A stretch of DNA of 6,621 nucleotides from positions 1-6,621 of the forward strand of contig CAKQNH010000268.1 in the NCBI GenBank assembly GCA_934255105.1, read 5' to 3'. This stretch comes from an uncultured Pirellulaceae bacterium (GTDB lineage: Bacteria; Planctomycetota; Planctomycetia; Pirellulales; Pirellulaceae). Positions 1-5,648 of the stretch are shown piece after piece; position 1 is the first letter of the stretch; each line of letters opens with the position of its first letter. A program made the translations under genes and the position numbers. The notes under the pieces were generated by a model, which worked only from the letters and a program-made list of their open reading frames with translations, had not been told where the DNA came from and made no database searches.

Positions 1-66
1 GCAGTATAGTTCACTCATTCTAACCGCTCGCTGGTCTTTGCGTTTCAGAACTTGACACTGCAATCC

Positions 67-257
67 AGTCGTTGATCGCTCCGCCGATCAGATGCTAAAG
101 TCGCTGATCGCTCCGCCGATCAGATGCTAAAGTCGCTGATCGCTCCGCCGATCAGATACTAGAGTCGCCGGTCAGATGCTTGGGTGTCTCCCGTATACGT
201 TGACGCTACCGATGCGTCATTCGCGAAGAGCAATGATCGGCGGAGCGATCAACGACT
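67..257 (+). repeat. Inverted-repeat module, copy 1 (18-mer family)
   Basis: Three intact forward copies of TGATCGCTCCGCCGATCA start at 73, 105 and 137, an exact 32-bp period with GATGCTAAAGTCGC-like linkers. A shortened copy follows at 164-180. A core at about 181-233 comes next, then one intact copy in the opposite orientation at 234-251. Including the AGTCGY flank, the outer arms (67-90 and 234-257) are perfect 24-bp inverted complements. The core contains TGACGC and GCGTCA separated by 7 nt, a potential inner hairpin. The 18-mer itself has 6-bp complementary ends (TGATCG/CGATCA) around a 6-nt middle. The sequence GAAGAGCAATG before the reverse copy opens a 21-codon reading frame (233-298) beginning MIGGAIND, probably not a gene. 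Similarity to copy 2 continues past the arm to about 273. Confidence 0.9.
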
Positions 258-337
258 ATCCAGTGAACGGCCACCAAGAGAGCGTGACATTGAAGTAACG
301 AAACGAATTCACAATCAAAATTCAGGATGGAGTTTTT

Positions 338-595
338 ATGGACATCAGTACTCTAGATCATCCCCGCCACCCGCTGGGTAGCAAAGCGCGAGTTCTCTTG
401 GCGAGTGTGTTTGGGCCTTACGCACAAGACGACGGAGTCGGCAGTCGGTTGATCAATCCGATGGAGCTGTATCACAATCAAGTGACCCGTGTGCAACAAG
501 CGTATTCGCTGCGCACATTCCAGCGATCCTGGGGGCTGATGCTGATTCAAGCCAATCTTGAGACACCCTCAGCAGGAGCAGCAGCGTCTGGCTGA
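338..595 (+). pseudogene. 5' remnant of a B12-binding radical SAM-type gene
   Basis: The reading frame has a good start: GGAG at 329-332 lies 5 nt before the ATG. Residues about 18-76 (RVLLASVFGPYAQDD, then INPMELYHNQVTR, then RSWGLMLIQANLETP) resemble, from memory of the family, the N-terminal segment of cobalamin-binding radical SAM proteins. In these, a V-L-L-x-S-V-F-x-P-Y start and an M-E-L-x-H-N-Q-V-T-R motif precede the B12-binding domain. Full proteins usually exceed 450 residues and carry a CxxxCxxC cluster site. Here similarity appears to stop near base 565, after LETP, where a C/T-V-L-D-F-P continuation would be expected. The frame then reads a low-complexity SAGAAASG tail to a TGA at 593-595. 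The radical SAM core is absent, so no activity is expected. The fragment lies between two direct copies of the 18-mer module. An independent 85-residue protein is a less likely alternative. Confidence 0.55.
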
Positions 596-752
596 CGGTT
601 GGACGTACGAACCACCGATGTTTTATGAAACGAATCAACCGGCGCAGGCGGGCGAAGCTGTTTACGTACAAGGCGTGGCGGCCCGCTTGCAGGTCGAGGA
701 TGACTTGGCCCTGGGGAACCATTTTCCAACCGTTTCAGCACGGGCTGGCTGA
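558..752 (+). pseudogene. Unrecognised coding-like fragment in a shifted frame
   Basis: After the break at about 565, a different frame stays open to a stop at 750-752. It reads RLADGWTYEPPMFYE and then a plausible mixed-composition stretch. A third frame over the same DNA is also open for a long way and is very basic (MKRINRRRRAKLFTYKAW). I do not recognise either. It may be debris of the 3' part of the same radical SAM-type gene, which would make 338-752 an internally deleted gene with frameshifts, or a piece of another gene. No start with a ribosome binding site is evident. The call rests only on open frames, so confidence is low. Confidence 0.2.
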
Positions 753-777
753 ACGTGGCGGGTTGCGTTTGCGCCAT

Positions 778-970
778 AGTCGCTGATCGCTCCGCCGATC
801 AGATGCTAAAGTCGCCGATCAGATGCTCTGGCGTCTTGCGTATACGTTGACGCTACCCATGCGCCATTCATGAGGAGCAATGATCGGCGGAGCGATCAAC
901 GACTCAGGAGCAATGATCGGCGGAGCGATCAACGACTCAGGAGCAATGATCGGCGGAGCGATCAACGACT
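778..970 (+). repeat. Inverted-repeat module, copy 2 (18-mer family)
   Basis: This copy has the same orientation as copy 1. It has one intact forward 18-mer at 784-801 and a shortened copy at 811-827. The core at about 828-880 is close to that of copy 1 (both contain CGTATACGTTGACGCTACC). Three reverse 18-mers follow at 881, 914 and 947, spaced exactly 33 bp. The arm amplified by tandem duplication is thus the opposite one from copy 1. Each 33-bp unit contains GGAGCAATG, and because 33 is divisible by 3 the units read in frame as MIGGAINDSGA repeats. The outer arms (778-801 and 947-970) are inverted complements with one difference (C versus T in AGTCGY). The right flank still matches copy 1 (CTATC, then TGAACGGC), so the element extends to about 985 and reaches the stop codon of the propeller gene. 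Confidence 0.9.
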
Positions 971-983
971 ATCTCATGAACGG

Positions 984-2003
984 CTATTTGGGAAGCTCCA
1001 GCGACCAAACTTCGCTGCTTAACGGCTTGGCGTGTCCACCGGCGACCCAGATCTTGTCCTGGAAGACGAAAGCCGAAAGCTCGTGGCGCGCCTTCCAGAT
1101 CACATCCGACTTCAATTCTGTCCACGTCTTTCCGTCCTGCGAGTACCATACGTCGCCCCAATTCGTCGATGGGTTGTTTGACCAGCCGCCCAAAACCCAC
1201 ATGCGATCACGATAGACGACTGACGAGAACCACAAGCGTGGGTGCCAGGGGGCGGCATCGGTTTCTTGTTGCCAATGCACGCCGTCTGCAGAGCTCCAAA
1301 CGTCATTGGTCGCATGGTACTCCGGCACATAGTTCCCACCGCCAAAGACGTAGATCCTATCGTTCAGCACGACCGCTTGGTGATAGGCTCGCGGCGACCA
1401 GCCTGCGTCGGGTGTGGCTTGCTTCCAATGTTGACCGTCCGACGAATACCAGACATCGTTTTTGAGGCTCTGGCTGTCGCCAAAATAGTAATTCTCAGTT
1501 CCGCCCAGCAGCCACATTTTGCCTTGGAACACCACGCTTGCGGCGGCGATCCGCGGAGTCCAGTCGGCACCAGCGGTCACCTGCTTCCACTGAGCGCCGT
1601 CGGTTGAGGACCATACTTTATTACTGGCCGAATGCCCTTCCAAGCGTCCGTTGTACCACCCCCCCATGAACCACATTTTGTCGTCAAACACGAGCGACAT
1701 CGCCAAGTCGCTGTGCTTCCAGGGGGCAGTCTCTTGTACGAGTTGCCAGGTCTTACCATCTGCCGAACTCCATACATCGCGGGGCGGAGCTGTATACGAA
1801 TCCAACCATCCGCCAAAGATCCACAGCCGATCCTTGTAAACGACCTCGCCTTGCGAGTCCCTGGGACTCCATCCAGCTTGATCCGTCACTTTGATCCAAT
1901 TGGTGACTTGCTGCGCTTGCAGTGGGCCGCCGAGTACGGCCAGCGCCACCAACGCCAGTAGCCACCGCTGCATCTTCGAACTGAAAAACTGCCGGATCGT
2001 CAT
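984..2003 (-). CDS. Secreted six-bladed Kelch-like beta-propeller protein
   Basis: The product is 339 residues. Residues 1-30 form a signal peptide: basic start, LLALVALAVLGG core, and likely cleavage after LQA. Six repeats of about 45-52 residues fill the rest. Each reads W-x-P-R, then a VVF/Y-x-D/G-K/R-M/I-W hydrophobic strand, then a GG doublet, then D/K/E-V-W-S/Y-S-x-D-G-x-x-W. The GG and VWxSxDGxxW signatures are typical of Kelch/galactose-oxidase-like blades. The last repeat ends at VWSLELPK without its DGxxW strand, and the mature N-terminus (VTNWIKVT) would supply it, the usual ring closure. No catalytic residues are evident, so binding of carbohydrate or protein outside the cytoplasm is the best inference. 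The start at 2003 was chosen because upstream ATGs (to 2159) overlap the esterase gene and would bury the signal peptide; 1973 is an alternative. The stop codon lies 13 nt beyond the arm of module copy 2. Confidence 0.82.
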   Translation of the reverse strand: MTIRQFFSSKMQRWLLALVALAVLGGPLQAQQVTNWIKVTDQAGWSPRDSQGEVVYKDRLWIFGGWLDSYTAPPRDVWSSADGKTWQLVQETAPWKHSDLAMSLVFDDKMWFMGGWYNGRLEGHSASNKVWSSTDGAQWKQVTAGADWTPRIAAASVVFQGKMWLLGGTENYYFGDSQSLKNDVWYSSDGQHWKQATPDAGWSPRAYHQAVVLNDRIYVFGGGNYVPEYHATNDVWSSADGVHWQQETDAAPWHPRLWFSSVVYRDRMWVLGGWSNNPSTNWGDVWYSQDGKTWTELKSDVIWKARHELSAFVFQDKIWVAGGHAKPLSSEVWSLELPK

Positions 2004-2048
2004 TGCCAGGATTTTCTCAAGAGTGTGTGCTTCAGTCGTAAGGCCACG

Positions 2049-2077
2049 ACTATAAGCATTTCGGGAGCGACAAGCAA
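2049..2077 (-). promoter_or_regulatory. Candidate promoter for the propeller gene
   Basis: Read on the minus strand, TTGCTT (2077-2072) is followed after 17 nt by TATAGT (2054-2049), a plausible sigma-70 type pair. It lies in the 100-nt gap between the esterase stop and the propeller start and would give a leader of about 40 nt. If real, the propeller gene can be transcribed independently of the esterase. The call is by eye only; short matches like this arise by chance. Confidence 0.3.
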
Positions 2078-2103
2078 CAAACCCAGGATGGTGCTGCCGT
2101 CCT

Positions 2104-2838
2104 TCATTTGATCGACAACTCAAGTTCTGGAACGGCTGACGGGATCGCATCGACGACAAGTTTCGCTATAGCCAATGCGCCTTTTCTTGAAAAGTGCGAG
2201 CGATCATTGGCCGCGGGACCGAGATCAGCCGAGCCGGCTTCGCCAAGTTGATTGAAGAGTTCGGTACTGCTCTTATTGAGATCGATAACCGGAACGTGCT
2301 TTTCGCCCCCTACAGCGAGCACAGCATCAACGTATGGCTGCAGGGAGGAAGATATCCTGCCGGCGGCGTCAAAGGTCCTTCGTGACACGGGAGTTATCAG
2401 GACAACTCTGGCGTCAATCTCCGCAGCTTCATCGATGAATCGGCGAAGGTTATCGCGGAACTCCGTTTTCGGGTCGGTGCTGCGATCCCCTTTGCCTGGA
2501 CTGTCATTGTGCCCAAACTGAATGAACACGTAGTCCGGTTGGCTTGCCAACACGCGTTCCCAAAGCCCGCCTGCGCGAAAGCTCTTTGAGCTTGCTCCCG
2601 ACTGAGCATGGTTGGATACACGGACCGAGTCGTTGAAGAACTCTCCCAAGACTTGCCCCCAGCCCGTCAAGCTGGGTCTATCGGCGGGTGGCGTTTTGTA
2701 AGTAGCCATTGTCGAGTCTCCTGCCATCGCGATGCGAACGACAGGCCTCTGGCCAATAGCTTCTTGCGCATTTAGCTTGCCCACCATCGTCAGGCATAGG
2801 CAGCCCACGCACATCATTTGTAGATAGTTCGTTGTCAT
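2104..2838 (-). CDS. Secreted SGNH/GDSL esterase, rhamnogalacturonan acetylesterase-like
   Basis: From the ATG at 2838 the product is 244 residues. Residues 1-24 form a signal peptide with likely cleavage after LNA, so the enzyme acts outside the cytoplasm. The SGNH blocks are in order. Block I is GDST at 40-43 with nucleophile Ser42. Gly81 sits in AQSGASSKS. Block III is FGHND at 108-112 with oxyanion-hole Asn111. Block V is DRSHF at 212-216 with the catalytic Asp212/His215 pair. GDSTMA, GWG at 59-61 and FGHND are characteristic of rhamnogalacturonan acetylesterases (CAZy CE12), which remove acetyl groups from pectin RG-I. Length fits that family. The exact substrate is inferred; another acetylated polysaccharide is possible. 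An in-frame ATG at 2895 inside module copy 3 has a better ribosome binding site but adds 19 residues before the signal peptide. The gene is co-directional with the downstream propeller gene, 100 nt away. Confidence 0.85.
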   Translation of the reverse strand: MTTNYLQMMCVGCLCLTMVGKLNAQEAIGQRPVVRIAMAGDSTMATYKTPPADRPSLTGWGQVLGEFFNDSVRVSNHAQSGASSKSFRAGGLWERVLASQPDYVFIQFGHNDSPGKGDRSTDPKTEFRDNLRRFIDEAAEIDARVVLITPVSRRTFDAAGRISSSLQPYVDAVLAVGGEKHVPVIDLNKSSTELFNQLGEAGSADLGPAANDRSHFSRKGALAIAKLVVDAIPSAVPELELSIK

Positions 2839-2870
2839 CGCTAGTCTGCACTCTGGAGGAAAGCTTGGAA

Positions 2871-3027
2871 AGTCGTTGATCGCTCCGCCGATCATTGCTG
2901 TTCCTCAATTGCTCACCAGCAACATCAACCCATACATGAGACGCCAAGCTTCTGATCGGCGGAGCGATCAGCGACTATAGCATCTGACCTCCACGTTAGC
3001 ATCTGATCGGCGGAGCGATCAGCGACT
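2871..3027 (-). repeat. Inverted-repeat module, copy 3, opposite orientation
   Basis: Intact 18-mers are at 2877-2894 (forward) and at 2953-2970 and 3004-3021 (reverse). A decayed piece lies around 2979-2989 (AGCATCTGACC). Aligned on the minus strand, the order and core landmarks of copies 1 and 2 reappear (GCTTGGCGTCTC, GTAT, GTTGA, AGCAATG), so this copy is inverted relative to them. The 18-mers are unchanged while the core has diverged strongly. In place of the TGACGC/GCGTCA pairing there is TTGCT and AGCAA around 4 nt. The element starts 14 nt beyond the LysR stop codon and ends 32 nt before the esterase start, so it occupies the whole intergenic region. Confidence 0.88.
2893..2906 (-). 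promoter_or_regulatory. Repeat-borne ribosome binding site and ATG
   Basis: On the minus strand GAGGAA (2906-2901) stands 5 nt before an ATG (2895-2893) that is the first part of the repeat-encoded MIGGAIND. This frame runs without a stop into the esterase. The ATG at 2838, preferred from the signal peptide, has only weak purine content before it. Either the repeat supplies an alternative start, or the similarity is fortuitous and translation starts at 2838. Confidence 0.3.
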
Positions 3028-3041
3028 ATTATGCTCGGGCA

Positions 3042-3992
3042 CTATTTGTCCGAGCAGAACCTGGCGCGCACGAGGCGCATAAAATCTTCGGCCGCGGACG
3101 GCATAGGGGTACCCCGCCGGTGGATCAATCGTACAGGGACGTTGGCGAAGGGCTCACCCAGCGAGCGTTCGAAGAATTCGGGATTGGGTGAGGTGGAGGT
3201 GGAGCTGGAGGTAGCAACTGCCAGCAGCGCCAATCCGAAACCAAGTCGCACCAGTTCGCGCTGCGACGCAGCGAAGACGGCGGTTGCTTGCGGCAAGACC
3301 TTCGGACCCGTGGTGATCTGTTCGAGCATGCTTTCCAAATTCGGCCCGCTGAACCCTTTACCCGGCGCGTTGACGATGGGGTATTTAATCAAATCGCGGG
3401 GACGGATATGGCGTCGCCGAGACAGCGGATGCCCTTTGGGGCCGACAACTCGGATCTCAAGCTGGTAGCTGGCTTCCGCCTCAAGCGTGCGAGTCTGGTC
3501 TTCAGACAGCGGCACGGGCGTGAAGCCGAAGTCAGCCCGCCGCGTCTCAACTGCTGTAGCAATCTCGCCGTCTTCCATCTCAATGAAAGTGAGCCGCGTC
3601 TTGGGCGACTGCTTGCAAAACTCGGCAACCACTGGCACTAGGTCCTCGAGGAAAATCCGTGGCGTTGTCGCAATCGTGAAGTTCGAGCCGAGGTTTGCCA
3701 GAGTGATCGTGAATTGTTCTCGAAGCGTGCCCACCGATTCGAGAACTGGATTGGCGAGTTCCAGCAGCAGCCAGCCGGCTTTGGTCATCGTGCATCCGCG
3801 TTCGTGGGTTTCGACGAGCTTCACCCCGAAGCTTCGTTCCAACGCGTGAACGTGCTGCAGCACCGACGCGTGGCTGGTGTCCAGCGCTGCGGCGGCCGCT
3901 GCAAAGCTGCCTCTGCGAGCCGTCTCGCAAAAGCTGCGGAGTTGCTGCAGCGTGAGCTCTTTGTGGCGGCCAGGCTTAGGCATGAGCGTCAT
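3042..3992 (-). CDS. LysR-type transcriptional regulator
   Basis: The product is 316 residues, the usual length for LysR-type regulators. Residues about 13-73 form the winged helix-turn-helix: LTLQQLRSFCETARRGSF, then AAAAALDTSHASVLQHVHALE, then LGxxL-like FGVKLVE and TMTKAG. The expected Ser in the recognition helix (usually P-A-V-S) is replaced, reading A-S-V-L. A linker helix follows to about residue 97, then the periplasmic-binding-protein-like effector domain (about 104-312). An odd Ser/Thr-rich tract (TSSSTSTS, 261-268) sits where the family normally has a compact loop; it is encoded by a GGAGGT-like microsatellite at about 3187-3212. The start at 3992 is the longest; 3983 (Met4) is possible, and neither has a strong ribosome binding site. 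LysR regulators often control divergent neighbours, here the DUF1559 gene, but it is also co-directional with the esterase and propeller. Target and effector cannot be read from the sequence. Confidence 0.88.
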   Translation of the reverse strand: MTLMPKPGRHKELTLQQLRSFCETARRGSFAAAAAALDTSHASVLQHVHALERSFGVKLVETHERGCTMTKAGWLLLELANPVLESVGTLREQFTITLANLGSNFTIATTPRIFLEDLVPVVAEFCKQSPKTRLTFIEMEDGEIATAVETRRADFGFTPVPLSEDQTRTLEAEASYQLEIRVVGPKGHPLSRRRHIRPRDLIKYPIVNAPGKGFSGPNLESMLEQITTGPKVLPQATAVFAASQRELVRLGFGLALLAVATSSSTSTSPNPEFFERSLGEPFANVPVRLIHRRGTPMPSAAEDFMRLVRARFCSDK

Positions 3993-4010
3993 TTATCCAG
4001 ACAGAGATAA
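3993..4010. promoter_or_regulatory. Dyad next to the LysR start
   Basis: TTATC and GATAA form a perfect 5-bp inverted repeat separated by 8 nt, directly before the regulator start codon. The position suits autoregulation, but the spacing does not give the classical T-N11-A LysR box and the arms are short. Low confidence. Confidence 0.2.
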
Positions 4011-4033
4011 GTTTCTTGAAAAGAATTTCTGTC

Positions 4034-4097
4034 GTAGCCGAAGTCGCCAGACATTGGATAGTCCCAGCGAAGTCCAAAGCCGGGCGACTTCGGCTAC
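4034..4097. repeat. REPIN-like element A, 64 bp
   Basis: The 15-bp ends GTAGCCGAAGTCGCC (4034-4048) and its exact complement (4083-4097) are inverted. Each end starts with GTAG, the conserved head of REP sequences. Behind the left head, CCGAAGTC (4038-4045) can pair with GACATTGG (4050-4057) around GCCA, with one mismatch and one wobble. The right end can fold similarly (CCGAAG with CTTTGG). Two REPs facing each other make a REPIN. An outer CTGTCG/CGACAG pair (4029-4034, 4107-4112) extends the symmetry. Same length and head as element B at 5649. Confidence 0.7.
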
Positions 4098-4286
4098 CAT
4101 TCTACGCGACAGTTATAGTTGGCCCGATGCTCAGTAACTAGCAGCGGTCGTCATCTCGGTCGAAACCAGTTCTTGGCGACCCATTCGCCTTGATTGCTCG
4201 CAGAAAACTCGATTCCACAGGTCTCTTCAGCTTAGCAGTATTTGCTTGCCTAACAGGGGGTATTAGAACTTTAGTTGGCAGACGAG

Positions 4287-4316
4287 TTGGAGTTCTCCGG
4301 TAAATTTTGCTATAAA
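4287..4316 (+). promoter_or_regulatory. Candidate promoter for the DUF1559 gene
   Basis: TTGGAG (4287-4292) and TATAAA (4311-4316) are separated by 18 nt, giving a leader of about 110 nt before the ATG at 4433. The -10 match is good and the -35 match moderate. By eye only. Confidence 0.3.
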
Positions 4317-4432
4317 CGATTTTGTCTCAGTAGTCAAGGAAAGTGCACGACAAGCGCCTAAGGAGCCGCGATGTTCGGGTCTGTTCCTCACCCTCTTCTA
4401 CTCGTCTTTTAGTGATTATCGGAGAAAATAAC

Positions 4433-5443
4433 ATGAAGATCAATTTTAATCGTCGCGGCTTCACCCTGGTTGAGCTGCTGGTGGTGATCGCGATTATCGG
4501 TATTTTGGTCGGTTTACTGTTGCCCGCAGTTCAAGCCGCCAGAGAAGCTGCACGCCGCATGCAGTGCTCCAACAACCTGAAGCAGCAGGGCTTAGCCTTG
4601 CACAATTACGCGGACACCTACAAGACGTTTCCACCTGCGCTGCTCAACTCAGGCCGTTACAACAATAGCGCCTATCTAGCTGCACACGGTGGTGTATTGA
4701 ACACGACGGGCTGGGCCATGCTACTTCCTTATGTCGAACAGAGCGCTCTGAATTCCAAGTACAACTTTTCTGTCTGCTCCAGTATGTCTTCTAGGTATGG
4801 GGCTGTGGTCACCGGTACGGACGTCATGAACGATGGTATTTACAACGCCCGTCTACCGTTTCTGGAGTGTCCGTCCCACCCCGAGGCTGGCACAACATCT
4901 AGCAGCAAGGCAGGTACAACGGACACGTACTCGCGGCGCAATGCAGTTCGCACGAGTTACTTCTTCTCGACCGGTTATTACACTGACTACGACTCGCCGC
5001 ACTCAACGAAGTCAGGCAAGCTGCAGCAGGGTATGTTCGGAAACGACGATGGTTCGAAACTTAGTGCGATGGTCGACGGAATGAGCAACGCCCTGGCAAT
5101 TGGCGAAGGTGCAGGTGGCGCATGGAAAACGTCATCCTCCTACGGACCGTGGGGAATGACCGGCACGCACACCTGCTGCCATGGAAGGGTTCCCGTTGGC
5201 ACATTCGTCAATGGAGTTCCAGCCCCGACCGCGAGGGAGATCCAAGACTACTCGATCAATGCGCATTATACGACTGATTCCAAGGGAAGGAGCTACGCCT
5301 GGGGATTCAACAGCCTGCATACAGGTGGCGCTCAGTTTGCTTTCGGTGATGGCTCTATTCACTTCCTCTCTCAAAGCATGGATTTTTCGACGTTGGCCAA
5401 GCTAGCATACGTTCATGATGGCAATGTGGTGGGTGAATTCTAA
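4433..5443 (+). CDS. DUF1559 prepilin-like protein (H-X9-DG family)
   Basis: The product is 336 residues. The start at 4433 has GGAG 8 nt upstream and yields a short basic leader followed by [20 protein letters not shown]. That is a type IV prepilin cleavage site (Gly9/Phe10) with the mature Glu5 (Glu14) and a hydrophobic helix to about residue 33. Then come the family-typical [14 protein letters not shown] and [15 protein letters not shown] segments (to about 59). The C-terminus carries His296, nine residues, then Asp306-Gly307, the H-X9-DG signature, and ends in VVGEF. This is a full-length member of DUF1559 (Pfam SBP_bac_10), very numerous in planctomycetes. Members are expected to be processed by prepilin peptidase and anchored in the inner membrane or assembled into pseudopilus-like structures; molecular function is unknown. 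Cys115/Cys146 and the Cys248-Cys249 doublet could form disulfides. The next gene, a lipoprotein, is a common partner. Confidence 0.93.
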   Translation: MKINFNRRGFTLVELLVVIAIIGILVGLLLPAVQAAREAARRMQCSNNLKQQGLALHNYADTYKTFPPALLNSGRYNNSAYLAAHGGVLNTTGWAMLLPYVEQSALNSKYNFSVCSSMSSRYGAVVTGTDVMNDGIYNARLPFLECPSHPEAGTTSSSKAGTTDTYSRRNAVRTSYFFSTGYYTDYDSPHSTKSGKLQQGMFGNDDGSKLSAMVDGMSNALAIGEGAGGAWKTSSSYGPWGMTGTHTCCHGRVPVGTFVNGVPAPTAREIQDYSINAHYTTDSKGRSYAWGFNSLHTGGAQFAFGDGSIHFLSQSMDFSTLAKLAYVHDGNVVGEF

Positions 5444-5478
5444 GCGGCTCGGTAAGAAGTTCGACGGGATATTGACCT

Positions 5479-5510
5479 TTTGGACTTTGGCCAAAGTTGC
5501 GACGTCCAAA
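5479..5510. repeat. Nested palindrome
   Basis: Arms TTTGGAC (5479-5485) and GTCCAAA (5504-5510) enclose a region that holds the perfect 12-bp palindrome CTTTGGCCAAAG (5485-5496). It begins 36 nt after the DUF1559 stop. It may fold in RNA as an alternative 3'-end structure or be a protein-binding site. No family assigned. Confidence 0.4.
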
Positions 5511-5522
5511 CGAGGTTGGCAA

Positions 5523-5549
5523 CGTCCCCTCCCGCATAGGGAGGGGACG
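5523..5549 (+). terminator. Terminator-like hairpin after the DUF1559 gene
   Basis: CGTCCCCTCCC (5523-5533) and GGGAGGGGACG (5539-5549) are perfect 11-bp complements around the loop GCATA. It is a very stable GC-rich stem 79 nt after the stop codon. No T-tract follows (CAAGTG comes next), so it is not a classical intrinsic terminator. It may act as a 3'-end stabiliser or pause site. Confidence 0.5.
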
Positions 5550-5648
5550 CAAGTGACAAGCTGGGGAAGGTTGTCCCCATCGGCAGAACCGATGATTCGC
5601 TCAAGGCTACTTGTCATCACGGCTGAATTATAACTGTCCCAGATATTG

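Larger units (their letters stand above)
3993..4432. other. Divergent intergenic region, 440 bp
   Basis: It lies between the LysR gene (leftward) and the DUF1559 gene (rightward). It contains the start-proximal dyad, a REPIN-like element at 4034-4097 and a possible rightward promoter at 4287-4316. Bases 4113-4286 show no repeat, hairpin or coding signal that I can support. A GTG at 4343 opens the DUF1559 frame earlier, but it would place 30 non-leader residues ahead of the prepilin motif. Confidence 0.6.

Noticed and set aside
52..57. TTGACA as a -35 promoter element
   Set aside because: No -10-like hexamer at 16-19 nt downstream, where the repeat array begins.
73..964. CRISPR-like array with regular 32-33 bp spacing
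   Set aside because: The sequences between the 18-mers are only 14-15 bp and are themselves repeated, the orientation flips, and no cas gene is present.
880..1215. Plus-strand reading frame starting MIGGAINDSGA
   Set aside because: After the repeats it runs antisense through the well-supported propeller gene and shows no family features.
2004..2159. Longer N-terminus for the propeller protein (start at 2159)
   Set aside because: It overlaps the esterase 3' end and would put 52 residues before a clear signal peptide.
3031..3468. Plus-strand frame of 145 residues
   Set aside because: It is antisense to the LysR effector domain; composition is typical of a shadow frame.
4343..4432. GTG start at 4343 for the DUF1559 protein
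   Set aside because: It would precede the short basic prepilin leader with 30 unrelated residues; the ATG at 4433 has a proper ribosome binding site.
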